Origin: Prochlorococcus sp. AG-402-I21
GTDB lineage: Bacteria > Cyanobacteriota > Cyanobacteriia > PCC-6307 > Cyanobiaceae
Length of the DNA stretch: 64,000 nt
Assembly: GCA_003216955.1 (NCBI GenBank)
Contig: QCHZ01000005.1
Location: 1 to 64,000 of the forward strand
Direction: 5' to 3'
Part shown: positions 49,734-59,779 of the stretch, piece after piece
Position numbering within the stretch: the first letter of the stretch is position 1
How the letters are laid out: the number at the start of each line of letters is the position of its first letter
Notes under the pieces: model-generated
The model's database searches: none
What the model was told of the DNA's origin: nothing
What the model saw: the letters and a program-made list of their open reading frames with translations, nothing else
Made by a program: the position numbers and the translations under genes

Positions 49734-51707
49734 ATGACAAAAACTAACTCACAAAAAAATATATTTTCTTCTGAGGATGCTTTGGCTTTTTGGATCCCTA
49801 ATAGGAAAGAGGAACAAGCAATTAATAGAAGATCTCATCTTAATAAGATCACTCAAGTTGATGAGATTTGGGAACTATTAAAACTTCAGTTAGGGGAGGT
49901 ATTGGCGGTTGATTCACCACATACTTTCCACCCAGAAAGCTTTACATATGAAGAACTTGCAGAAAATATTTCTATGGCAGCATCTGCTTTTTCTCAGGTC
50001 GGAGTAGAACCTGATGAGGTGGTCGCTCTTTTTGCCGAAAATAGTCCTAGATGGCTCATCGCCGATCAAGGTCTTATGCGAATAGGGGCAACAGACTCTG
50101 TTAGAGGTGCGACTGCCCCGCCAAGTGAACTTAGATATATTCTTGAAGACTCAAATGCGGTTGGATTGATTGTTCAAAATTCCGATGTATGGGAAAGACT
50201 TTCGCTTAATGATGATCAAATCAATAGTTTGAAATTTGTTCTTCAACTTGAGGGTAAAGCTTGTGAAGGCGTTTTTGAATGGGAGACTTTTTTGAAGAAA
50301 GGATTGAATATAGAAAATGTAAGTAAACAGGAGAAAATAATTGATAGGCAAACAAAAAGAATAGCAACCATTTTATATACTTCTGGAACGACTGGTAAAC
50401 CTAAAGGAGTTCCACTAACACATTCTAATTTATTACATCAAATTAGGTCTCTTGCTTGCGTAGCGAACCCTTCTCCAGGTGCGCCTGTATTAAGTGTCTT
50501 ACCAATTTGGCATTCATATGAACGTAGTGCAGAATATTATTTTTTTTCTTGTGGTTGTACTCAAACATATACATCAATTAGGTATCTTAAGGAAGATTTG
50601 CCAAAGGTTAAGCCAATAGTAATGGCAACAGTTCCAAGGCTTTGGGAGTCAATAAAGTTAGGGTTTGAGGATGCTGTAGATAAAATGCCGAGACTGAGAA
50701 AGACCTTGATAAAAAGTGCGATTTCTAATAGTAAGGCATATAAATTGGCACGAAGAAAACTTTATTTTTTAACTATTGAGAGTGTTTCTAGTTTTGAACA
50801 AATTATCTCTTGTATAGAGATAATTTTACGGTACCCCATTCATAGAATTTCCTCTATTTATTTATGGCCAAAAATCCTTACCAAGATTTGTGGAGGAAAA
50901 TTGAGATTCCCAATTAGTGGTGGAGGTGCAATTGCTCCGCATATTGATTCTTTCTTTGAAGCTTTAGGTGTTGAATTGTTAGTTGGTTATGGTTTAACAG
51001 AAACTAGTCCAGTCCTCACATGTAGAAGGCCTTGGAGAAATATACGTGGGGGTGCAGGTCAACCATTGCCAGAGACTGAGATAAAAATAGTAGATCCTGA
51101 AACATTCCAAATAAAAAAACTGCGTCAAAAAGGTTTGGTTCTTGCGCGTGGTCCTCAAATAATGTCTGGTTATTTAGGGAAACTATCTGAATCGAAGAAG
51201 GTTTTAGATGCTACCGGCTGGTTTAATACTGGAGATTTAGGGATGTTGCTTTCTGATGGATCCTTAATCCTGACTGGAAGAGCAAAAGATACGATTGTGC
51301 TAAGTAGTGGAGAAAATATTGAGCCTGGACCTTTGGAGGAATGTTTGATTGCTAGTCCATTGATTGAGCAGGCTTTGCTATTGGGCCAAGATCAAAAATA
51401 TCTTGCTGCTTTGATTGTTCCAAGAATTGATCACGTAAAAGAATGGCTGGCAGAAAGGAGTGTGAATTCAAAAGTTGATCTTGGAATATCTTCTGAAAAT
51501 TATGAATTAAGACAATCTCTAAAATTGGAAATGAATCAAGCACTGGCAAATCGTCTTGGATCTAGAAGAGAAGAGAGATTATTTTCAATTGCTTTGGTAG
51601 AGCCATTTACAATAGAAAATGGCTTGTTAACGCAAACTCTTAAGCAAAAACGTGAAAAAATTATCCAACGTGATTTGAAACTTATAAATGAAATATATGG
51701 TTTGTAA
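49734..51707 (+). CDS. AMP-forming long-chain acyl-CoA/acyl-ACP synthetase
   Basis: 657 residues from ATG 49734. The AMP-binding signature is ILYTSGTTGKPKGVPLTHSN (about 216-235), followed by VLPIWHSYERSAEYYFF, GYGLTETSPVLTCRR, FNTGDLGMLLSDGSLILTGRAKDTIVLSSGENIEP and a C-terminal Lys-containing lid. In cyanobacteria the single member of this group (Aas) reactivates free fatty acids as acyl-ACP. It follows lipB by 50 bp on the same strand. Carrier (CoA or ACP) cannot be told from the sequence. Confidence 0.9.
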   Translation: MTKTNSQKNIFSSEDALAFWIPNRKEEQAINRRSHLNKITQVDEIWELLKLQLGEVLAVDSPHTFHPESFTYEELAENISMAASAFSQVGVEPDEVVALFAENSPRWLIADQGLMRIGATDSVRGATAPPSELRYILEDSNAVGLIVQNSDVWERLSLNDDQINSLKFVLQLEGKACEGVFEWETFLKKGLNIENVSKQEKIIDRQTKRIATILYTSGTTGKPKGVPLTHSNLLHQIRSLACVANPSPGAPVLSVLPIWHSYERSAEYYFFSCGCTQTYTSIRYLKEDLPKVKPIVMATVPRLWESIKLGFEDAVDKMPRLRKTLIKSAISNSKAYKLARRKLYFLTIESVSSFEQIISCIEIILRYPIHRISSIYLWPKILTKICGGKLRFPISGGGAIAPHIDSFFEALGVELLVGYGLTETSPVLTCRRPWRNIRGGAGQPLPETEIKIVDPETFQIKKLRQKGLVLARGPQIMSGYLGKLSESKKVLDATGWFNTGDLGMLLSDGSLILTGRAKDTIVLSSGENIEPGPLEECLIASPLIEQALLLGQDQKYLAALIVPRIDHVKEWLAERSVNSKVDLGISSENYELRQSLKLEMNQALANRLGSRREERLFSIALVEPFTIENGLLTQTLKQKREKIIQRDLKLINEIYGL

Positions 51708-51787
51708 TTTGTTTGTTTGGCCAATTAAATTGACCAATACTATGTTTTACTGAGACTCTATGGGTCGAATCATGATTTATTGATCAG

Positions 51788-52222
51788 GTGGACTCAATTT
51801 CTATAAAACGTTCAATAACTGTCAGAGCAGTTGTAACTCCTTCATGGAAAGAGGAGGCTGAACGTGAATTAAGTAATGCAATATCAGCAATAGATCAGCA
51901 ACTTGGTGAATTAGAAAAAGAAGGACAACAAATTGTTGATGGTATTAGACGTCAGAGCTCTAATCCCCTTGACCCAAGAGTTCAAGAGCAAGTCGCTCAA
52001 GTTCAGAACCAAGTTGCTTCGAAGAGATCAGAATTTGAAGAACAAAAAAGAAATCTTCTGGCACAGCAATCTCAAGTTCGTGAGTTGGAGATGGAACAAA
52101 TCGTCGAGCAAGGACAAATTGACAGCTTTTGTGATTTAAAAGTTGGTGATAACTTAGTCAGTAAAATGGGTGTGAGTATTTTGGTCAGAGATGGCGTAGT
52201 AGAGGCAATTGATCAAGATTGA
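51788..52222 (+). CDS. YlqD-like coiled-coil protein (144 aa)
   Basis: GTG start at 51788. Begins DSISIKRSITVRAVVTPSWKEE as in YlqD proteins, then a long coiled coil rich in Glu and Gln (about 35-110) and a C-terminal beta element (VGDNLVSKMGVSILVRDGVVEAID). Known only as a conserved family; function unknown. No signal peptide is seen, so cytosolic. It sits between the acyl synthetase and pdhC. Confidence 0.78.
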   Translation: MDSISIKRSITVRAVVTPSWKEEAERELSNAISAIDQQLGELEKEGQQIVDGIRRQSSNPLDPRVQEQVAQVQNQVASKRSEFEEQKRNLLAQQSQVRELEMEQIVEQGQIDSFCDLKVGDNLVSKMGVSILVRDGVVEAIDQD

Positions 52223-52412
52223 AATTTGGTCGAACTATAATTAATCCAAAAATAATTTTTGATATTAAGAAGAAATCCACATAAAAAAAACTATCGTTGT
52301 AAGGACACTCATGTAGAACTAACATTGGTATGTATTGATACTTGCAAAGCTTCTAGATAGAAAATTTTGAAGCCTTGCCACAAACTCTCCATAAAGGAAA
52401 TAGGAACAAATT

Positions 52413-53783
52413 ATGGCCACTCATGACATCTTTATGCCTGCTTTAAGTTCAACTATGACTGAGGGCAAAATAGTTGAGTGGCTAAAAAAACCTGGAGATA
52501 AAGTTGAAAGAGGTGAGTCAGTTTTAGTTGTTGAGTCAGATAAAGCTGATATGGATGTTGAGTCTTTCCAAGATGGCTTTCTTGCTTCGATCGTGATGCC
52601 TGCAGGCAGCTCTGCACCTGTTGGAGAGACAATCGGATTGATCGTTGAGACAGCAGATGAGATCGCTGCAGCTCAAGCAAATGCACCTTCTCCTTCCCCT
52701 CAATCAGGTAGTCAAGAAAAAGAGAGTTCATCGCCTCAAGTTCAAGAAAAACAAGCCTCTGTTGACTCTCCTAAAGCGACAGTAGTTACAAAGGCATCTC
52801 CTGCACCTCTTGTTTCAGAATCCTCTGTAAATCAGGATCAGTTTTTAAATGATGGTCGAATAGTCGCTTCCCCAAGAGCTAAAAAACTTGCTTCTCAAAT
52901 GGGAGTGAATTTGGCAACTGTTAGGGGCTCAGGACCTCATGGACGAATACAAGCTGAGGATGTTCAAAGTGCAAAAGGGCAACCCATAAGCGTTCCTTGG
53001 ATTGCAGAAAGTAATGCTCCAGCGAAAATCGTTTCTGACGTGCCTCGCATAGAAAAAAAATCTGTTGACTCTGGTAAGCCACCTGCTCCAGGGAAAAGTT
53101 TTGGATCTAGAGGGGAAACAATTGCATTCAATACTCTTCAACAAGCTGTAAATCGGAACATGGAGGAAAGTTTAAATACTCCTTGTTTCAGAGTTGGATA
53201 TTCAATTCTTACTGATGAATTGGATGATCTTTATAAACAAGTTAAACCGAATGGAGTAACTATGACTGCTTTACTTGCTAAAGCAGTTGGCTTAACCCTG
53301 GCTAGACACCCCCAGGTGAATGCAGCTTTTAGTTCTGAGGGGATTGCCTATCCTTCACAAATAAATGTAGCCGTTGCAGTTGCGATGGAGGACGGAGGGT
53401 TGATCACTCCAGTGCTCCAAAATGCTGATAAGACGAGCCTTGCTGATTTATCTCTACAATGGGCTGATCTTGTTAAGCGTGCGAGGAATAAGCAATTAGA
53501 ACCGCAAGAATATAGTAGTGGAACGTTTACACTTTCGAATCTAGGTATGTTTGGTGTGGATCGTTTTGATGCAATTCTGCCCCCAGGGACTGGAGCAATT
53601 TTAGCGGTAGGAGCTTCATTGTCTAAAGTTGTTGCTTCTAAAGATGGTTCAATTTCAATCAAAAAGCAGATGCAAGTAAATCTTACCGCTGATCACAGAG
53701 TGATATATGGGGCTGATGGAGCACTATTCCTGAAGGATTTGGCATACTTAATCGAAAAGAACCCTTATAGCCTCTCGTCTTGA
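52413..53783 (+). CDS. pdhC: Pyruvate dehydrogenase E2 (dihydrolipoamide acetyltransferase)
   Basis: 456 residues. N-terminal lipoyl domain with the lipoylated Lys44 in ESDKADMDVESF, a Pro/Ser/Ala linker (about 85-145), the E1/E3-binding domain (IVASPRAKKLASQMGVNLATVRGSGPHGRI) and the C-terminal catalytic domain ending TADHRVIYGADGALFL with His and Asp of the active site. It forms the core of the pyruvate dehydrogenase complex that makes acetyl-CoA. The upstream 190 bp hold no gene; a good ribosome-binding site (AGGAA) precedes the ATG. Confidence 0.95.
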   Translation: MATHDIFMPALSSTMTEGKIVEWLKKPGDKVERGESVLVVESDKADMDVESFQDGFLASIVMPAGSSAPVGETIGLIVETADEIAAAQANAPSPSPQSGSQEKESSSPQVQEKQASVDSPKATVVTKASPAPLVSESSVNQDQFLNDGRIVASPRAKKLASQMGVNLATVRGSGPHGRIQAEDVQSAKGQPISVPWIAESNAPAKIVSDVPRIEKKSVDSGKPPAPGKSFGSRGETIAFNTLQQAVNRNMEESLNTPCFRVGYSILTDELDDLYKQVKPNGVTMTALLAKAVGLTLARHPQVNAAFSSEGIAYPSQINVAVAVAMEDGGLITPVLQNADKTSLADLSLQWADLVKRARNKQLEPQEYSSGTFTLSNLGMFGVDRFDAILPPGTGAILAVGASLSKVVASKDGSISIKKQMQVNLTADHRVIYGADGALFLKDLAYLIEKNPYSLSS

Positions 53784-53836
53784 GATTTAATTAGTTGAGC
53801 CACAAGTTATTTTTTCTTAATTTAATCTGATTTGAT

Positions 53837-54934
53837 GTGTTAGATCAAAAAGATAATCTTTTAAGCTCATATGACTATGATTTACCAAATGACTTAATTG
53901 CTCAATCACCTACTAAGAGTAGGCATGATGCAAAATTGATGATTGTTAAAGATGGTCTCGATGATTCTTTAAACCTTGTGCATGCAAAGGTATGGGACAT
54001 AAAGGATATCTTGAAGCCTGGCGATCTTTTAGTTGTTAATAATACGCGAGTTGTTAAAGCAAGATTGAAAATTCGAATGTCAGGAGGAGGGGCAGGTGAA
54101 TTATTGCTAATGGAACCGAGGGGTGATGGACGATGGCTTTGTCTTGGTCGTCCTGCTAGGCGTATGAGAGGAGGTGATCAATTGTGGTTGGATACGTCAC
54201 CAGATAATTCTTTAATCTTGAAAGTTATTGATAAGGATGAGAGAACAGGCGGAAGAATTATTCAATTTCCAAATGAGTTGACTAGTTGGACGGAAATGGA
54301 AAATCTACTTGATTTATATGGAGAAGTCCCATTGCCTCCATATATAGATAAAGACAAATCTAGTGGTCATGAGGAAAGCTATCAGACTAGATTTGCTTCG
54401 AAACCAGGAGCCATAGCTGCTCCCACAGCGGGCTTACATCTAAGTGATGAACTTATAGAAAATTTAAAAACGAGAGGTATTAAAATTACTCAAATTACTT
54501 TGCATGTCGGCTTAGGAACTTTTAGACCATTAGAGAAAGAAGATCTATCTCAGTTGCATTTACATAGTGAGTGGATAGAGGTTACTGAAGAGACCATCAA
54601 AGCGATAATTAATTGTCAGGAGGATGGGGGAAAAGTCTTTGCTGTTGGCACTACAAGTGTGAGAGCCCTTGAGGCTGCTTATCTTTCAGGAAGAGGAACT
54701 TTGAAGCCGTATGAAGGTAAAGTGGACTTGGTAATTAAACCAGGATTTAAATTTTCCGTCATTGATGGATTGCTCACTAATTTCCACCTACCTAAAAGTT
54801 CTCTATTACTTTTAGTTAGCGCTCTAATTGGTCGAAAACGTATGTTGAAACTTTATAAGCATGCTATTTATAACAATTATCGATTTTTCTCTTATGGAGA
54901 CGCGATGTTGATAACACCGGAGTCAGTTATATAA
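53837..54934 (+). CDS. queA: S-adenosylmethionine:tRNA ribosyltransferase-isomerase
   Basis: 365 residues, GTG start at 53837. The family blocks are [83 protein letters not shown] and [21 protein letters not shown]. QueA transfers the ribosyl part of SAM to 7-aminomethyl-7-deazaguanine in tRNA to make epoxyqueuosine. It converges on cysK with 9 bp between the stops. Confidence 0.97.
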   Translation: MLDQKDNLLSSYDYDLPNDLIAQSPTKSRHDAKLMIVKDGLDDSLNLVHAKVWDIKDILKPGDLLVVNNTRVVKARLKIRMSGGGAGELLLMEPRGDGRWLCLGRPARRMRGGDQLWLDTSPDNSLILKVIDKDERTGGRIIQFPNELTSWTEMENLLDLYGEVPLPPYIDKDKSSGHEESYQTRFASKPGAIAAPTAGLHLSDELIENLKTRGIKITQITLHVGLGTFRPLEKEDLSQLHLHSEWIEVTEETIKAIINCQEDGGKVFAVGTTSVRALEAAYLSGRGTLKPYEGKVDLVIKPGFKFSVIDGLLTNFHLPKSSLLLLVSALIGRKRMLKLYKHAIYNNYRFFSYGDAMLITPESVI

Positions 54935-54943
54935 ACTCAAAAG

Positions 54944-55930
54944 TCAAGCTAATGATGGTTCTTTGATAACGCCTGTAGGAACAGTCTCAAACATTACGGA
55001 TGAGATATATCTTTCGGCAAGATCAGGTAGAACTACAACGATTGTCTTTCCTGAGAACTCTTCTCTTTCGGCTAGTCTTACAGCCACAGCGGCAGCAGCA
55101 CCACATGATATACCAACTAGTAGACCTTCTTCTTGTGCTAAACGTAATGCCATTGCAATAGACTCATCATTAGAGACTTGCTCAACTTGATCGACTACGG
55201 ATAAGTCAAGATTTTTAGGAATAAAACCAGCCCCAATCCCTTGAATTTTGTGAGGTCCTGGTTTTACTTCTTCTCCATTGAGAGTTTGTGTTATTACTGG
55301 GCTATGAGTGGGCTCTACGGCAACAGATAATAATGAATGATTTTTTTCTTGTTTTATGAAACGAGAAACACCTGTTATTGTGCCACCGGTCCCGACGCCA
55401 GCGACTAAAACATCAATTTGACCATCGGTATCATCCCAAATTTCAGGACCTGTTGTTTTGAAATGTATTTCTGGATTAGCTGGATTATCAAATTGTCCTG
55501 GCATGAAGTATTTTTGAGGGTCGCCATCTGCTATTTCCTTCGCTTTCGCAATGGCGCCAGGCATTCCTTTTGCTGCTTCAGTAAGTATTAATTCAGCACC
55601 AAGAACAGCCATCATCCTACGACGTTCAATTGACATGGACTCAGGCATCGTGAGGATTAACTTGTAGCCTCGAGCAGCGGCTGTGTAAGCAAGGGCTATT
55701 CCAGTATTCCCTGATGTAGGTTCAATAATGACTTTATCTTTATTGAGTAAACCTTTCTTTTCAGCATCCCAGATCATATTTGCTCCTATTCTGCATTTGA
55801 CACTGTAGGCAGGGTTACGGCCTTCTATCTTTGCAAGTACCGTTGCTTTTGCGTTTTTTGTGATCTTATTAAGTTTGACCAAAGGTGTATGACCAATAGC
55901 AAAACTATTGTCTTCATAGATTCTTGACAT
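54944..55930 (-). CDS. cysK: Cysteine synthase (O-acetylserine sulfhydrylase)
   Basis: 328 residues. PLP Lys45 lies in [15 protein letters not shown], the substrate loop is [13 protein letters not shown], the phosphate-binding loop is [14 protein letters not shown] and the C-terminal IGAGFIP and [11 protein letters not shown] blocks are typical. It makes cysteine from O-acetylserine and sulfide. Downstream of two transsulfuration-type genes on the same strand, forming a sulfur amino-acid cluster. CysM is a possible alternative, but the sequence favours CysK. Confidence 0.96.
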   Translation of the reverse strand: MSRIYEDNSFAIGHTPLVKLNKITKNAKATVLAKIEGRNPAYSVKCRIGANMIWDAEKKGLLNKDKVIIEPTSGNTGIALAYTAAARGYKLILTMPESMSIERRRMMAVLGAELILTEAAKGMPGAIAKAKEIADGDPQKYFMPGQFDNPANPEIHFKTTGPEIWDDTDGQIDVLVAGVGTGGTITGVSRFIKQEKNHSLLSVAVEPTHSPVITQTLNGEEVKPGPHKIQGIGAGFIPKNLDLSVVDQVEQVSNDESIAMALRLAQEEGLLVGISCGAAAAVAVRLAEREEFSGKTIVVVLPDLAERYISSVMFETVPTGVIKEPSLA

Positions 55931-56018
55931 TTTTTAAATGACTTAATTAACTAATACTCTAAATCTATATAAAAAATTCACTAATTGGTTATTTAGACAA
56001 TTTTTGTTAGTGATTTTT

Positions 56019-57485
56019 TTATATTACTGAATTAAATCTTGACCATAATTCATCTTCATTTTCTAGCCCTACTGACACTCTTAATAAGTGTTCCGAGACC
56101 CCATGACTTTCAGCCCATTTCAATTCTTTATAGTGAGCTAACTGAACATAGGGACAAACCAATGTAAAATTTGTACCTAAACTTGGTCCTTTGTTTACTC
56201 TTAATGAATCATAAACTCTTTTTGATTCTTCAATTCCCCCTTTAAGTTCAAATGATAATAGACATCCATAACCACCTCCTTTCTTTAATAGCGAATTGAA
56301 ATTTTTGCAATATTGAGGATGTAAGACCTTTGAAATTTCTTTTTTTGTTTCTAATTTTTCTTTGAGCTTTAAGCAAGATATATTTAATCTTTGTATGCGA
56401 TCTTTTACGTCTCGACTGGTTTTTTCTAACTCGATAGCATCTGAATCAGATAGAGTAGATAACGCAACTTTGGGAATCATCTCAGCTAATTCTTTTTTCC
56501 ATTTTGAATAAGGACTTACGACAGTACTGCCAGCAAGAATATCTCCTCTTCCAGCGAAACTTTTTGTAAGTGAACTAAAAACAATATCTGCATAAGGAGT
56601 TAGATGAACATTTAGAGATGAACCGATCGTATCGTCAACGATGACTGGTATGTTTTTATCTTGAGCTAACTTAGAAATAGATATCAGATCAACGCATTGT
56701 AATAATGGGTTGCTAGGGATCTCTATGATTAATGCAGCTGGATTTTTTTTATCCAGCTCTTCTTTTATATGGCTTAATTTTGTTTTTACGATGAGATCAC
56801 TTCCTTGGAAAATGATCTGAGGCAGTTTAAGTACATCAACATATGGAAAGCCTATTTGAAGCGTCGAAGAAGTTCCTTTAATACAATTTATTGCTGAAAG
56901 AATAGTCGTTAAGGCAGCCATGCCTGAACGATGTAGTCGTATTAGACTACTATCACAATTATATATATTTGCTAATCGCTTAAGAATCTCTTCTCGTGCG
57001 TAATGACCATCAGAAATGGAGGGTTTTTTTTCTTTCCCAAGGGCAATTGCCGCTTCACGTGACGACAGCCCAAGACCAGTGTGTTGCCAGAAGGCTTTTG
57101 CGGCAAGAGCATTTCTTTGATCAACAATTAGACAGGAAATACCAAGAAAATCTTTTATTTTTGAAAAACAATCAGAATCTTTCAGAAGACAATATTTTTG
57201 TGCACTTAAAGCAGAGGCGCTATTGGGATAAGGCCAGCTACTCTGATGTGATTCACTATGAAATAAAAGTGATTTCCTGGCTATCTCAGCAACAAAAGGA
57301 TTAAATCCGAATCTAGGGTAGATTGCTTTTAATGAATTTATGCAGGCTGGAACCTTTTCTTCGTAGGCGATGACATCTTCCCATCTTGGTAAGGCAACAG
57401 ATACGGCATGTGGCCGACTAGGAAGAGGCTCCCCTAAGTCTTTGGCACTCCAGCAAGGGTCATTAAGTAAATTTCGTTCAGTCAA
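56019..57485 (-). CDS. Cys/Met metabolism PLP-dependent enzyme, long form (488 aa)
   Basis: The PLP-binding Lys lies in DIVFSSLTKSFAGRGDILAG; other family blocks are IVDDTIGSSLNVHLTPYAD and SFELKGGIEES. The fold is that of cystathionine gamma-synthase/beta-lyase. About 100 extra N-terminal residues (PSRPHAVSVALPRWEDVIAYEEK...) are not found in MetB or MetC. Such proteins are annotated in picocyanobacteria as a second cystathionine synthase-like enzyme; its exact reaction is unclear. Its start overlaps the stop of the following upstream gene by 4 bp (ATGA type), so the two are coupled. Confidence 0.82.
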   Translation of the reverse strand: MTERNLLNDPCWSAKDLGEPLPSRPHAVSVALPRWEDVIAYEEKVPACINSLKAIYPRFGFNPFVAEIARKSLLFHSESHQSSWPYPNSASALSAQKYCLLKDSDCFSKIKDFLGISCLIVDQRNALAAKAFWQHTGLGLSSREAAIALGKEKKPSISDGHYAREEILKRLANIYNCDSSLIRLHRSGMAALTTILSAINCIKGTSSTLQIGFPYVDVLKLPQIIFQGSDLIVKTKLSHIKEELDKKNPAALIIEIPSNPLLQCVDLISISKLAQDKNIPVIVDDTIGSSLNVHLTPYADIVFSSLTKSFAGRGDILAGSTVVSPYSKWKKELAEMIPKVALSTLSDSDAIELEKTSRDVKDRIQRLNISCLKLKEKLETKKEISKVLHPQYCKNFNSLLKKGGGYGCLLSFELKGGIEESKRVYDSLRVNKGPSLGTNFTLVCPYVQLAHYKELKWAESHGVSEHLLRVSVGLENEDELWSRFNSVI

Positions 57486-58654
57486 GAGATGTTTCCTAAT
57501 GCTTGATTTAAATCAGCACTTAAGTCCTCAATATCTTCACATCCGACGGAAAATCGAATAAGTGAATCAGTAATTCCAATCTTTAATTTTGTTTCTTGGG
57601 AAACTGAAGCGTGCGTCATTGTCGCAGGGTGGCAAACAAGGCTTTCAATTCCTCCGAGACTCTCTGCCATTTTGAAATAATGAAGACTTTTGCAAAATGA
57701 ATAAGTTTGGGCTTGAGTTGCTTTCAAAGTGGCAGTAACAATTGCTCCTCCCATAGCCATTTGCCTTTGTGCTAATTCACATTGTGGATGATCACTTCTG
57801 AAGGGATATCTAACTAATTTTACTGCTGGATTATCGGCTAATTGATTAGCTATTTTAGATGCATTATTAATTTGTTTTTCTAAGCGGAGTGGAAGAGTTT
57901 TGATCCCTCTAGTAATAAGCCAGCAATCAAAAGGAGAAGGATTTAAGCCAAGAGCTTTTTGGGCGAAATTTAGCTTGTCTCTCCATACGTTACTCTCGGT
58001 GCATACCGCACCTCCAAGTGCATCTGAGTGACCATTGATATACTTGGTCGTGCTAGTCAGAGACAAGGTTGCTCCAAGCTTAAGAGGCCTTTGTAATAGA
58101 GGAGTTGCAAAAGTGTTGTCTACAACAACAGGAATTTGCAGTTTATTTGAGAACTGACAAATTTCCTCAATATTAATGATTTTAAGGAGTGGGTTAGTCG
58201 GACTTTCGATCCAAATCATCGCGGGTTTGTGATTTGAAATGACTTCTTGAAAATTGGGTTTAGTGAAGTCTATCCATTGAGTTTTTAATCCAAAGCGATT
58301 AAAAACTTGTTCAAATAATCTCACCGTACACCCATAAAGGTTCTCCTCACAAAGGATTAAGTCTCCAGCCTTAAGAGAGGAAACTATTGCTGTAATTGCA
58401 GCGACTCCAGAACTAAATACACTCGCGAACTGACATTCTTCCAGGTCAGACAAAACTGATTCAAGAATTCGAAAATTTGGATTTCCTGAACGGGTGTAGT
58501 CAAAGCCACCTTGATTGCCATGAACGAACGTTGAGGTTGGGAAGATCGGAGGCATTATTGATCCTGTCTCTCCAGAAAAATTTTCTTTGTGATGAATGAC
58601 TCTTGTGTTTACCCCAGTGCTGAACTCCTTGCCTCTTTTTTTTACTGATCCCAT
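57482..58654 (-). CDS. Cystathionine gamma-synthase-like enzyme (MetB/MetC family)
   Basis: 390 residues, usual length. N-terminal TRVIHHKENFSGETGSIMPPIFPTSTFVH, Tyr-containing FDYTRSGNPNFRILE, cofactor loop SSGVAAITAIVSSLKAGD and PLP Lys in LTSTTKYINGHSDALGGAV. It condenses O-succinyl- or O-acetylhomoserine with cysteine, or cleaves cystathionine; gamma-synthase is favoured but not proven. It heads the sulfur cluster on the minus strand together with the coupled long-form enzyme and cysK. Confidence 0.88.
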   Translation of the reverse strand: MGSVKKRGKEFSTGVNTRVIHHKENFSGETGSIMPPIFPTSTFVHGNQGGFDYTRSGNPNFRILESVLSDLEECQFASVFSSGVAAITAIVSSLKAGDLILCEENLYGCTVRLFEQVFNRFGLKTQWIDFTKPNFQEVISNHKPAMIWIESPTNPLLKIINIEEICQFSNKLQIPVVVDNTFATPLLQRPLKLGATLSLTSTTKYINGHSDALGGAVCTESNVWRDKLNFAQKALGLNPSPFDCWLITRGIKTLPLRLEKQINNASKIANQLADNPAVKLVRYPFRSDHPQCELAQRQMAMGGAIVTATLKATQAQTYSFCKSLHYFKMAESLGGIESLVCHPATMTHASVSQETKLKIGITDSLIRFSVGCEDIEDLSADLNQALGNIS

Positions 58655-58695
58655 ATCCTTTGAGTTGTTTTTTCTATAGGCTATAGAAAAACATG

Positions 58696-58720
58696 AAAAA
58701 GCCCCTAAAAAAAGGGGCTC
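58696..58720 (-). terminator. Terminator-like hairpin upstream of the sulfur cluster
   Basis: AGCCCCT (58700-58706) and AGGGGCT (58713-58719) pair around an A-run; on the minus strand a T-run follows the stem. It lies upstream of the minus-strand gene starting at 58654, so it ends a transcript entering from the right. No minus-strand gene is evident at 58720-58965, so a small RNA is possible. Confidence 0.65.
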
Positions 58721-58965
58721 TATAATTAAATTTAATGAGAAAGAAGCTATGTATAGCCCTATACCTTTCTTGTGTAATACATAAATTCAGCTATGGCAGT
58801 TAATTCAAAAGAAAATTATGTTGGACTTTAGTTTGACTGAATATTCCACAGATCGCACAATACACGCGAAATTAATCTGATTGGCTATCCGTACAAATTC
58901 ATTATCACGATTATCTTGTTTAGGAGCGAGCATTAAAAAAACTAAGAAAATCAAATTAGTTTGCG

Positions 58966-59136
58966 ATGTATTTAATCGAAAGTATTTTTCATAATCAAAT
59001 CTTGATGACTTTCCTGATTGCATCAATATGGATCGTTCCAGGCTTTGTATTTACCATAATGACAAATCAAAAATTCAAACGAAGAGAACTTGCAAGACAA
59101 GCTAGGAGAGTCTCAAAACTTTATCCTTCTTCTTAG
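58966..59136 (+). CDS. Small membrane protein (56 aa)
   Basis: MYLIESIFHNQILMTFLIAS then a hydrophobic helix (FLIASIWIVPGFVFTIM) and a basic tail (KFKRRELARQARRVSKL). One helix with a positive cytosolic tail. The pattern of Pro-Gly inside the helix and basic end is typical of a conserved picocyanobacterial small protein. Function unknown. It begins the micro-gene zone. The next 260 bp (59137-59397) hold no supported gene. Confidence 0.6.
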   Translation: MYLIESIFHNQILMTFLIASIWIVPGFVFTIMTNQKFKRRELARQARRVSKLYPSS

Positions 59137-59397
59137 TTTGGAAAGATCAAAAGTAATAGTTCATCGTCTTGAAAAAAATCTGCGAGTTTAATCATTGATT
59201 AAAGAGCTTAGGATATTTAGCAAAAGCTCCTTACGAGATTTGTATAACTCAAGTATCTCTCTCACTGACTTATAAAATAAACTAATAGGTAAAAATAACC
59301 CGAACTGGTTAGCCCTACATCGACCGACCTATGAGAAAAAAGAACTAACTTCTAAAATAATTATAATCTCAAATAAGGAACTAGAAAACGATTAGCT

Positions 59398-59508
59398 ATG
59401 CACGCAATAACTAAAATTACTGCTACTAAGCTGTTGCTTCTTTTTAATCTGCCAGCAATCCTTTTATTGGCCGGGGCTTTCGAAATTGGTTCTTCAGTAC
59501 TTGCATAA
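59398..59508 (+). CDS. Hydrophobic micro-protein (36 aa)
   Basis: MHAITKITATKLLLLFNLPA and then ILLLAGAFEIGSSVLA. One membrane helix. It is followed 2 bp after its stop by another micro-gene, suggesting an operon. Family not recognised; the size resembles small photosystem subunits, but no match is clear. Confidence 0.5.
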   Translation: MHAITKITATKLLLLFNLPAILLLAGAFEIGSSVLA

Positions 59509-59510
59509 TT

Positions 59511-59627
59511 ATGACTTCATTTCAAGAAAGATTTATCGAATCAAAAGTTAAAAAGTATATTCCTCTTTTTGTTGTTGGTAAGCTAGCTATATTTACAGAG
59601 TTTCTTCTTTACATGATGCAGAGGTAA
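59511..59627 (+). CDS. Micro-protein with one membrane helix (38 aa)
   Basis: MTSFQERFIESKVKKYIPLF followed by VVGKLAIFTEFLLYMMQR. Starts 2 bp after the upstream stop and ends 3 bp before the next start. Amphipathic N-terminus plus hydrophobic helix. Function unknown. Confidence 0.5.
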   Translation: MTSFQERFIESKVKKYIPLFVVGKLAIFTEFLLYMMQR

Positions 59628-59630
59628 GAA

Positions 59631-59717
59631 ATGACAACACAAGAAAGAATTAAAGCTGCTGAACTACGAATTAAAGAACTACAAACTCTTATTCGATACT
59701 TGAAGAACGAGAAGTGA
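59631..59717 (+). CDS. Charged helical micro-protein (28 aa)
   Basis: MTTQERIKAAELRIKELQTL then IRYLKNEK, predicted as a single charged helix with heptad spacing. Third of three closely packed frames (59398-59717). An AAGAA-type ribosome-binding stretch precedes it. No family is recognised. Confidence 0.45.
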   Translation: MTTQERIKAAELRIKELQTLIRYLKNEK

Positions 59718-59779
59718 AATCTATTAAGAAGTTTTTCCAAGCACTGAAAATTTTTTGATAGGCTTTTTAAGAATTTAAG

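Noticed and set aside
52320-52340. TTGGTATGTA word like the element arm site, before pdhC
   Set aside because: A single isolated copy far from any att site; best explained by chance in AT-rich DNA.
58805-59026. Minus-strand frame of 73 codons
   Set aside because: Product lacks a coherent pattern, and the plus strand has a better one-helix protein (58966-59136) over the same bases.
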